Below are positions 57,003-64,000 of a stretch of 64,000 nucleotides of DNA, piece after piece. The DNA comes from Burkholderiales bacterium. Its GTDB lineage: Bacteria; Pseudomonadota; Gammaproteobacteria; Burkholderiales; SG8-39. Within the stretch, counting starts at the first letter, position 1. Each line of letters begins with the position of its first letter. The notes beneath the pieces were generated by a model. The model did no database searches. It was not told where the DNA came from and saw only the letters and a program-made list of their open reading frames with translations. The position numbers and the translations under genes were made by a program. The stretch lies in contig JAOAFL010000097.1 in the NCBI GenBank assembly GCA_026416295.1, positions 1 to 64,000 on the forward strand, in the 5' to 3' direction.

Positions 57003-59087
57003 GTGAGGATTTTCTCGAACCGCCGCCGTCCGGTGCACCTCGGGCCGCTGCCGCTCGAGCGCGTGCGGCGCGCAGCCGCCGTGCCCGACCTTTCCAGGGT
57101 CGAGGACGCGTTTCCCGCGCGAAGCCGCACCGCGCTCGGCCGCATCGTGAACGACTACATCGCGCTCTTCGAGCAGTTCCGCGCCGAGCCTGCGGCCCCC
57201 GAGCGCGCGCCGTACCCGCGCGACCCGCAGCGCCTCGCGAACGAACTGAAGGCGAACTGCTACTTTCTCGATGCGACGCTCGCCGGCTGCTGCGAGGTGC
57301 CGGCGTCGGCCTGGACAGGGCCGAAGCGGCCGGAGGAGCGCTGGGCGCTCGCGATCGCGGTCGAGTTCGGTCGCGAACCCGATGCGGAGGACCTCGCCGC
57401 CCGCTGGGTGCGGGGAAGCGAATACGACTGCGCGCTCCTTCGCGCCGCCGAGATCGCGCTCGTCTGCGCCTCGTTCCTTCGCCGGCTGGGATTTTCGGCG
57501 ACCGCGCACACGCGCGATGCGACCGAGGTCTCGCATGCGCGCATCCTCGTCGCCGCCGGGCTTGCGCGCTGGAAGGAAGGCAGGCTCGTCGCCCCCTTCA
57601 TCGGCAGCCGCTTCGCCTCGGCGGTCGTCACCACCTCCGAGCCGCTTGCGCCGGATGCGCCGCTCGCTGACGGCTTCTTCGACGGCGGGCTCGGCTGGTG
57701 GCTCGGGGCAGGCGGCACCGAGACGTGGTGGAACCGGCGGTTTCTTCGCCGCCGGCCGTCGCACGCGGGGCGCTATCCGATGGAGAAAATCCGCCGCGTC
57801 GCCACGCCGACGACGCTCGTCCTGGAAGACGAGGTGCCGCGTGTTCCGAAGCGCGCCAATTTCTTCACCCGGGCCGCGGCCGGCGACCTCGGCGAGAAAG
57901 CGCAGCGCGAGCGCTCGCGCTTCGCCTACAAGACGCCGATCGCCGATGCCTACGTGAAGCTCATTCGCGCGATGGTGCCGAGGCAGGGCGGCGACTGCGC
58001 CCCGGCGCGCGATCCGGCGACCCACGATCCGGCGGCGAACGCCCGAGCGCTCAAGTCGCTCATGTATTTTCTCGGCGCCGACATGGTCGGGCTGTGCGAA
58101 GCGAAGCCCTACTGCTGGTATTCGCACCAGGAGGACGGAACGCCGATCGCGCCGTATCACCGCAACGCCGCGGTGATGCTCGTGGACCAGGGCTTCGAGA
58201 CGATGGAGGGCGCCTCGGGCGACGACTGGATCTCGGGCGCGCAGTCCATGCGCGCGTACCTGCGCGGTGCCGAGATCTGCGGGGTGGCCGCCGCCTTCAT
58301 CCGCTCGCTCGGCTGGAGCGCGCGCTCGCAGACGAACGCCGATTCCGACGTGGTGCAGCTTCCGCTCGTGCTGCTCGCGGGGCTCGGCGAGCTTTCGCGC
58401 ATCGGCGAGCTGGTGCTCAATCCCTTCGTCGGCCCGCGCTTCAAGAGCGCCGTGGTGACCACCGACCTGCCGCTTGCGCCCGACCGGCCGGTGGACTTCG
58501 GACTTCAGGACATGTGCGCGAAATGCAGCAAGTGCGCGCGCGAGTGTCCGTGCAGCGCGATCTCCTTCGGCGAGAAGGTGATGTTCAACGGCTACGAGAT
58601 GTGGAAGCCGGATGTCGAGCGCTGCACGCGCTATCGCGTCACCAACCCGCACGGCTCGGCCTGCGGGCGCTGCATGAAGACCTGCCCGTACAACCACGAG
58701 GGGTTGCTCCTGCACCGGGCGTTCCTGTGGGCGGCGATCCGGCTGCCGTGGACGCGGCGCGCGATCGTGCGCCTCGACGACTGGGTCGGCAACGGCGCGA
58801 TCAACCCGGTGAAGACCTGGTGGACCGATCTCGAGATCGTCGAGGGCAGGGTGGTGAAGCCGCGCGGCGCGAACCGCCGGGGCCTTTCGCTCGACAAAGG
58901 CACTGCGCCGCCGCCGGGACACCGGATCGCCTACTACCCGGCCGCGGTCAATCCGCCGGCCGATGCGAAGAATCCGGTGCCGGTGGACAGAAAAGCGGCG
59001 CTTTCCGTGCGGCTGGAAACGCCCGAGGAGGCGCGCCGCAGGCGGGGCCTCGCCGCTCAGAGGGGCACGAGCAGCTCCTCGACGTAG
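57003..59087 (+). CDS. reductive-dehalogenase-like corrinoid/iron-sulfur protein (catabolic, no Tat signal)
   Basis: 694 aa, GTG start; CAKCSKCARECPCSAI (CX2CX2CX3CP) plus CTRYRVTNPHGSACGRCMKTCP (CX12CX2CX3CP); LKSLMYFLGADMVGLCEAKPYCWYSHQEDG; GAEICGVAAAFIRSLGWSARSQTNAD. N-terminal half is a degenerate repeat of the central domain. Confidence 0.85.
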   Translation: MRIFSNRRRPVHLGPLPLERVRRAAAVPDLSRVEDAFPARSRTALGRIVNDYIALFEQFRAEPAAPERAPYPRDPQRLANELKANCYFLDATLAGCCEVPASAWTGPKRPEERWALAIAVEFGREPDAEDLAARWVRGSEYDCALLRAAEIALVCASFLRRLGFSATAHTRDATEVSHARILVAAGLARWKEGRLVAPFIGSRFASAVVTTSEPLAPDAPLADGFFDGGLGWWLGAGGTETWWNRRFLRRRPSHAGRYPMEKIRRVATPTTLVLEDEVPRVPKRANFFTRAAAGDLGEKAQRERSRFAYKTPIADAYVKLIRAMVPRQGGDCAPARDPATHDPAANARALKSLMYFLGADMVGLCEAKPYCWYSHQEDGTPIAPYHRNAAVMLVDQGFETMEGASGDDWISGAQSMRAYLRGAEICGVAAAFIRSLGWSARSQTNADSDVVQLPLVLLAGLGELSRIGELVLNPFVGPRFKSAVVTTDLPLAPDRPVDFGLQDMCAKCSKCARECPCSAISFGEKVMFNGYEMWKPDVERCTRYRVTNPHGSACGRCMKTCPYNHEGLLLHRAFLWAAIRLPWTRRAIVRLDDWVGNGAINPVKTWWTDLEIVEGRVVKPRGANRRGLSLDKGTAPPPGHRIAYYPAAVNPPADAKNPVPVDRKAALSVRLETPEEARRRRGLAAQRGTSSSST

Positions 59088-59647
59088 GGCAGCCGGTCCT
59101 GCCCGAAGTGCATCTGGTTTCCGACGAAAAACGTCGGTACGCCGAAGACGCCGCGGCGCACCGCGGCGTCGGTCGCTGCGCGCAGCGCCTCCTTGATCGC
59201 CGGATCCTGCGTCGCCGCGAGGATCCTTTCGCCATCGAGCCCGGCCTCGCCGAGCGTTCTCGACAGCTCCTGCGGATCGGCGAGGTTGCGCCGCTCGGCC
59301 CAGAGCGCGCGGAACACCGCGTCCGAGTACGGCTGGAGAAAGCCCTGCTGCTGCGCGTACAGCGCGCCGCGCATGAGCCCGAGCGTGTTCACCGGGAAAT
59401 GCGGATTGCGCGCGAACGGCACGCCGTAGCGCGCGGCGAACCATTGCAGGTCGCGGAACATCCACGCGAGCTTCGCCGGCACCTCGGCCGGCGAACGGTT
59501 GCCGGTCGCCTGGAACACGCCGCCGAGGAGGATCGGGTGGTAGTTCACCCGCGCCCCGGTGCGCCGCGCGAGCGCCGGCACCTGCGTCCAGGCGAGGTAG
59601 GCGGCCGGGCTGCCGTAATCGAAATAGAAGTCGAGCGTCGCGCTCAT
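59057..59647 (-). CDS. 2-hydroxychromene-2-carboxylate isomerase-like DsbA-fold protein
   Basis: MSATLDFYFDYGSPAAYLAWTQVPALARRTGARVNYHPILLGGVFQATGNRSP...RRGVFGVPTFFVGNQMHFGQDRLPYVEELL. Confidence 0.92.
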   Translation of the reverse strand: MSATLDFYFDYGSPAAYLAWTQVPALARRTGARVNYHPILLGGVFQATGNRSPAEVPAKLAWMFRDLQWFAARYGVPFARNPHFPVNTLGLMRGALYAQQQGFLQPYSDAVFRALWAERRNLADPQELSRTLGEAGLDGERILAATQDPAIKEALRAATDAAVRRGVFGVPTFFVGNQMHFGQDRLPYVEELLVPL

Positions 59648-59803
59648 GGCGAACGCCGCAGCAGCGCGAACCTTGCGGCGCAAAACGCCGTGTCGGACAT
59701 CGGGTCACCTCCTCGGCTGCGTATCGAAACCGCGCGCGGCGCGCTGGCGGCGCACCGCCGCTTGGCCTATTATCCGCCGACCCCGAACGCAGGAGATGAA
59801 ACC

Positions 59804-60769
59804 GTGATCCGATCGCTCGCTGCCGTACTCGCGCTCTGGATCGCCGCGGCGCCTGCCGCGGCCGCGCAGGACTGGCCGGCCCGTCCGGTGAGCTTCGTCG
59901 TGCCGTTCCCGCCCGGCGGATCGGTCGACCCGCTCGCGCGGCTGCTCGCCGGAAAGCTCTCCGAGTCGCTGCGGCAGCAGTTCATCGTCGAAAACAAGCC
60001 CGGCGCCTCCGGCTCGATCGGCGCCGCGCACGTCGCGAAGGCGAAGCCCGACGGCTACACCTGGCTGTTCGTGTTCGACACGCACGCGGTCAACCCGGCG
60101 CTCATCCCGAACCTGCCCTTCGATACCGCAAAAGACTTCGCGCCGGTGATGCTCGTCGGCACCGCGCCGATGGCGATCGCGACGCAGACGGCGAAGCCCT
60201 ACAAGACCTTCGGCGACGTGGTCGCCGCCGCCAAGGCGAAACCCGACACCGTCACCTTCGGCACCGTCGGCAACGGCTCGCTCGGGCACCTCACGATGGT
60301 GCTCGTGCAGCAGGCCGCGGGCATCAAGCTGGTGCATGTGCCCTACAAGGGCGGCGGACCGATGACGGCGGATGCGATCGGCGGGCAGGTGGAACTCGCG
60401 ATCGGCTCGGTCGCGGTGATGGCGCCGCACGTAAAGAGCGCGAAGCTGCGCGCGGTCGCGGTGACCGGCGACAAGCGCTCGCACGCGATGCCCGATGTGC
60501 CGTCGCTCGCGGAGCAGGGCTTTCCGGGGTTTTCGGCGCATGCCTGGTGGGGCATTTTCGGTCCCGCGGGCACGCCGAAGCCGATCCTCGATCGCCTGCA
60601 CGCCGAGCTCGTCAAGGCGCTCAATCTGCCGGACGTGCGCAAGACCCTCACCGAGACGCTCGGCATGGACCTCGTCGTTTCCAGCCCCGAGGCGTTGCAG
60701 CGCTTCCTCCTCGACGAGATGGCGCGCTGGGGCAAGGTGGTGCGCGACCACGGAATCCGGCCCGACTGA
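59804..60769 (+). CDS. Bug/tripartite tricarboxylate transporter substrate-binding protein
   Basis: Signal peptide; WPARPVSFVVPFPPGGSVDPLARLLAGKLSESLRQQFIVENKPGASGSIGAAHVAKAKPDGYTWLFV...LVHVPYKGGGPMTADAIGGQ. Confidence 0.95.
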   Translation: MIRSLAAVLALWIAAAPAAAAQDWPARPVSFVVPFPPGGSVDPLARLLAGKLSESLRQQFIVENKPGASGSIGAAHVAKAKPDGYTWLFVFDTHAVNPALIPNLPFDTAKDFAPVMLVGTAPMAIATQTAKPYKTFGDVVAAAKAKPDTVTFGTVGNGSLGHLTMVLVQQAAGIKLVHVPYKGGGPMTADAIGGQVELAIGSVAVMAPHVKSAKLRAVAVTGDKRSHAMPDVPSLAEQGFPGFSAHAWWGIFGPAGTPKPILDRLHAELVKALNLPDVRKTLTETLGMDLVVSSPEALQRFLLDEMARWGKVVRDHGIRPD

Positions 60770-60770
60770 C

Positions 60771-61748
60771 GTGCGCGCGGCGGTGCTGGACGACTACCAG
60801 CGGCTCGCGGAGTCGCTCGCCGACTGGGGAAGGCTGCGCCGGCGCGGGATCGAGGTCACGGTATTCGACCGCGCGTTCGCCTCGGAGGACGAGGCGGCGG
60901 AAAAACTCGCGCCCTTCGAGATCCTCGTTCTGATGCGCGAGCGAACGCCGTTTCCGCGCTCGCTCGTCGAGCGGCTGCCGAGGCTGCGCTTCATCGCGCT
61001 CACCGGCCTTCGGTCGGCGAGCCTCGATCTTGCCGCCTGCACCGAGCGCAGGATCCCGGTGAGCAACACCGGCGCCGGCTCGACCTCCGCCGTCACCGCG
61101 GAGTTCGCCTTTCTCATGATCCTCGCCGCGGCGCGCGATTTCGCGCGCGCCGTACGCAACATGCGCGCAGGGCTCTGGCACGAGGGGCTGCGCGGCGGCA
61201 CGATCCTCGAAGGAAGGCGTCTCGGCGTGATCGGCCTCGGCAAGCTCGGCGCGCGCGTCGCCGGCTACGGCAAGGCGTTCGGCATGGACGTGGTCGCCTG
61301 GAGCCAGAACCTCACGCCCGAGCGCGCGCGCGAGGCAGGCGCCGCGTACGTCTCGAAGGAGGAACTGCTTCGCACTTCCGACTTCATCACCATCCACCTC
61401 GTGCTCTCCGAGCGCACCCGGGGCTTGATCGGCGAACGGGAACTCGGGCTGATGAAGCCCGGCGCCGTGCTCGTCAACACCTCGCGCGGGCCGATCGTGG
61501 ACGAAAAAGCGCTCCTTGCCGCGCTCGCCTCCGGGCGCCTTTCCCACGCCGCGCTCGACGTCTACGACACCGAGCCGCTTCCCGCCGATCATCCGCTGCG
61601 CCGCATGGAGAACGTGACGCTGTCGCCTCATCTCGGCTACGTGAGCGAGGAAGTGCTGCGCACGTTCTGGACCGACGCGATCGAGAACGTCGAGGCCTGG
61701 CTCGAGGGCCGGCCGATCCGCGTCATGAACCCGGCGGCGCTCGGCTAG
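60771..61748 (+). CDS. D-2-hydroxyacid dehydrogenase family protein
   Basis: RLGVIGLGKLGARVAGYGKAFGMDVVAWSQNLTPERA...SERTRGLIGERELGLMKPGAVLVNTSRGPIVDEKALLAALASGRLSHAALDVYDTEPLP; GTG start. Confidence 0.93.
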   Translation: MRAAVLDDYQRLAESLADWGRLRRRGIEVTVFDRAFASEDEAAEKLAPFEILVLMRERTPFPRSLVERLPRLRFIALTGLRSASLDLAACTERRIPVSNTGAGSTSAVTAEFAFLMILAAARDFARAVRNMRAGLWHEGLRGGTILEGRRLGVIGLGKLGARVAGYGKAFGMDVVAWSQNLTPERAREAGAAYVSKEELLRTSDFITIHLVLSERTRGLIGERELGLMKPGAVLVNTSRGPIVDEKALLAALASGRLSHAALDVYDTEPLPADHPLRRMENVTLSPHLGYVSEEVLRTFWTDAIENVEAWLEGRPIRVMNPAALG

Positions 61749-61752
61749 CGCC

Positions 61753-62643
61753 TTGGCGCCGCAGCCGCTTCCGCGCTGGGTCGGGGTGTGCGCGCTCGCC
61801 TCGATCTCGGCGCTCTTCGGCTCGAACCATGTCGCTGCGCGCGTCGCGTTCGAGCACGGGGCGAACGTTCAGACCGCGGTCGCGTTCCGCTCCGCGGGCA
61901 CCGCGCTCTTCGTGCTCGCGCTGATCCTCGCGCAGCGCGTGCCGCTCGCGCTGCCGCGCGCGACCCTCGCGCGCGCCGGCGCGATCGGGCTGCTCCTTGC
62001 GGTTCAGAGCTATTGCCTGTACTCGGCGGTCGCGCGCATTCCGGTCGCGCTCGCGCTCCTCGCGTTCCAGACCTTTCCGATGGTGCTCGCGCTCCTTACC
62101 TGGGCGGCCGAAGGCAGGCGGCCGCGGCCGCGCACGCTCGTCGCGATGCCGGTCGCGCTCGCGGGCCTTGCGCTCGCGCTCGACGCGGCGGGCGCCGGCG
62201 GCTCGGTCAAGGAGCGCTGGAACGAGATCGGCGCGGGCGTGCTCTGGGCGAGCGCCGCCTCGCTCGCGTTCGCCGGGGTGCTCCATCTCACCGAGCGCTG
62301 GCTGCCGGCGCTCGATGGCCGGCTGCGCACGCTCGTCATCATGGCGGTGGTCGCCGCGGTGACGATCGTCGCGAGCGCGGCGACCGCGAGCTTTCGCCTG
62401 CCGGCCGACGCGACCGGCTGGGCGGGCCTTGCGCTGCTCACGCTCCTCTATGGCAGCGGCATGATCGCGTTCTTCGCTGTCCTTCCGCGCGTCGATGCGC
62501 TGAACACGTCGTTCGCGCTCAACTTCGAGCCGGTGGCGGTGCTCGCGATCGCCTGGGTCGTGCTCGATCAGGCGCTCGCGCCGGTGCAGATCCTCGGCAT
62601 GGCGGTGGTGCTCGGCGCGATCGTGTTCGGAGCGCGAAAGTGA
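61753..62643 (+). CDS. DMT family (EamA) transporter
   Basis: ALISISALFGSNHVAARVAFEHGANVQTAVAFRSAGTALFVLAL-type EamA N-terminus, about 10 TM segments; TTG start. Confidence 0.87.
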   Translation: MAPQPLPRWVGVCALASISALFGSNHVAARVAFEHGANVQTAVAFRSAGTALFVLALILAQRVPLALPRATLARAGAIGLLLAVQSYCLYSAVARIPVALALLAFQTFPMVLALLTWAAEGRRPRPRTLVAMPVALAGLALALDAAGAGGSVKERWNEIGAGVLWASAASLAFAGVLHLTERWLPALDGRLRTLVIMAVVAAVTIVASAATASFRLPADATGWAGLALLTLLYGSGMIAFFAVLPRVDALNTSFALNFEPVAVLAIAWVVLDQALAPVQILGMAVVLGAIVFGARK

Positions 62644-63263
62644 CGCGGCTCGTGATCGTGCGCCACGGCGAGACCGCGTGGAACGCGCAGCGCCGCGTGC
62701 AGGGGCAGATCGACGTGCCGCTGAACGAGACCGGGCGCAGGCAGGCCGAGGCGCTCGCGGCGGCGCTCGCCGGCGAGCGCTTGGCCGCGATCTGGTCGAG
62801 CGACCTTGCGCGCGCGCGCGAGACCGCGGCCGCCGCGGCGGCGCGGCTTGGCCTTCCGGTGCGGCTCGAACCGGCGCTGCGCGAGCGGCACTACGGGATC
62901 TTCGAGACGCTCACCTACGCCGAGGCGAAGGCGCGCTATCCGGAGGACTACGCGCGCTTCGAGCGGCGCGAGCCGGACTACGACTTCCGCACCGGAGAGT
63001 CGCTGCGCGCGTTTTACGAGCGCGCGGTCGGCTGCGTGCGCTCGATCGCCGCCCTGCACGCGGGCGAATCGGTCCTCGTCTTCACCCACGGGGGCGTCCT
63101 CGACAAGGTCTATCGGTTCGTGACCGGCATGGCGATCACTGCGCCGCGCGACTTCGCGATCCCGAACTGCGGCATCAACCGCCTCGCCGCGGATCCGTGG
63201 CGGATCCTCGTCTGGGCGGACGTTTCGCACCTCGAATCCGCGCTCGACGATCTGCCGGAATAG
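62640..63263 (+). CDS. histidine phosphatase family protein
   Basis: TRLVIVRHGETAWNAQRRVQGQIDVPLNETGRRQAEALAAAL...LRERHYGIFETLTYAEAKARYPEDY...VFTHGGVLDKVYRF. Confidence 0.94.
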   Translation: MTRLVIVRHGETAWNAQRRVQGQIDVPLNETGRRQAEALAAALAGERLAAIWSSDLARARETAAAAAARLGLPVRLEPALRERHYGIFETLTYAEAKARYPEDYARFERREPDYDFRTGESLRAFYERAVGCVRSIAALHAGESVLVFTHGGVLDKVYRFVTGMAITAPRDFAIPNCGINRLAADPWRILVWADVSHLESALDDLPE

Positions 63264-63349
63264 CCGCTCGCGCGCGGTGCCGGGCGCCGGACGGCGCGAT
63301 CGCCGGCGGCGCCGCGCGGGGGCGGATTCTCGCGCGCCGCGCGCGGCGA

Positions 63350-63363
63350 CTGACGTAGATCAA
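63350..63363. promoter_or_regulatory. candidate FNR/Anr-type box upstream of DUF2703
   Basis: CTGAC-GTAG-ATCAA; right half-site perfect, left half degenerate. Confidence 0.35.
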
Positions 63364-63441
63364 GACGCGAGCCGCGCTCTCGGCGAAACTTGCGCATTGC
63401 GACGAGGACGATCGTCCGAGTCGATCGCGACGGAGCGACGA

Positions 63442-63927
63442 ATGAAGCGGATGCCGATCGTATGGCAGCGGCTCGTGAGCCGAGGGCAGACCTGCGCGCG
63501 CTGCGCGAACACGCACCGCGAGCTCGAAGCGGCGGTGGAAAAACTCGCCGCGGCGCTGCGCCCGCTCGGCATCGAGCCGGTGCTCGAGATGCGGGAGATC
63601 GCCGAAGACGCGTTCGCCGCCGCGCCGCTGGAATCGAATCGCGTCTGGATCGCGGGACGGCCGATCGAGGCGTGGCTCGGAGCGCGGGTCGGTGCGAGCC
63701 GCTGTTGCTCGGTGTGCGGCGAGGCGGATTGCCGAACGCTCGAGGTCGGCGAGCGCACGTTCGAGACGATCCCGCAGGCGCTGATCGTCAAGGCCGGATT
63801 GATCGCGGCGGGCGAATCGATCGCAGCCGAGGCGTCGCAGGACCCGGGTGCGCGCTCGTGCTGCGACGAGCGCCGGGCGAGCGCACCGCTTGGCGCAGAG
63901 CGCGCGCAGTCCGGGTGCTGCGCCTGA
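63442..63927 (+). CDS. DUF2703 domain-containing cysteine-rich protein
   Basis: MPIVWQRLVSRGQTCARCANTHRELEAAVEKLAAALRPLGIEPVLEMREI...NRVWIAGRPIEAWLGARVGASRCCSVCGEADCRTLEV; Cys-rich tail SCC...SGCCA. Confidence 0.82.
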   Translation: MKRMPIVWQRLVSRGQTCARCANTHRELEAAVEKLAAALRPLGIEPVLEMREIAEDAFAAAPLESNRVWIAGRPIEAWLGARVGASRCCSVCGEADCRTLEVGERTFETIPQALIVKAGLIAAGESIAAEASQDPGARSCCDERRASAPLGAERAQSGCCA

Positions 63928-64000
63928 CGCCGCGCGCGCGGCGCTCGCGCTGAAGGCGCGGCCGGCTCAAGTTTTCCGGCGCGCGTCCGTTATTCGGCGG

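Noticed and set aside
53781-59087. 1768-aa plus-strand ORF
   Set aside because: The N-terminal 1074 residues are antisense to the molybdopterin subunit and SDR genes; only 57003-59087 is real.
57003-59087. RDase-like protein as epoxyqueuosine reductase QueG
   Set aside because: QueG also uses B12 and two 4Fe-4S clusters, but this protein is about twice as long, has a duplicated N-terminal domain, and I did not recognise a QueG signature. Still needs an HMM comparison.

Overview
This is a high-GC, gene-dense bacterial chromosome segment. Gene content (Bug-family periplasmic receptors, PhaM, CNP1-like, PilS/PilR, RppH, NrdAB) points to a betaproteobacterium. About 68 coding regions plus one tRNA-Pro(CGG) are supportable; no rRNA, CRISPR array or transposon was seen. 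Most of the window is housekeeping: proS, rppH, proB-obgE-rpmA-rplU, ispB, pilSR, ampD, nrdAB, maeB, orn, pgi, rho, trxA, fdxA, an AddAB-like exonuclease pair, cbpAM and two hsp20 genes, dtd. The accessory-looking part is about 52-62 kb. It encodes a 694-aa B12/2x[4Fe-4S] reductive-dehalogenase-like protein with an internal duplication, surrounded by an orphan molybdopterin dehydrogenase subunit, an SDR, a DsbA-fold isomerase, a 2-hydroxyacid dehydrogenase, two orphan Bug receptors and a LysR-type protein reduced to its DNA-binding domain. Regulatory DNA readable directly includes a paired NrdR box upstream of nrdAB, back-to-back sigma32-type promoters forming a perfect palindrome between cbpA and hsp20, FNR/CRP-type palindromes, several sigma70 promoters and intrinsic terminators, and a 487-bp structured AT-rich intergenic region. 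The pirin gene carries a single-base frameshift in a G5 tract. All family calls come from reading the translated sequences; no database search was run.
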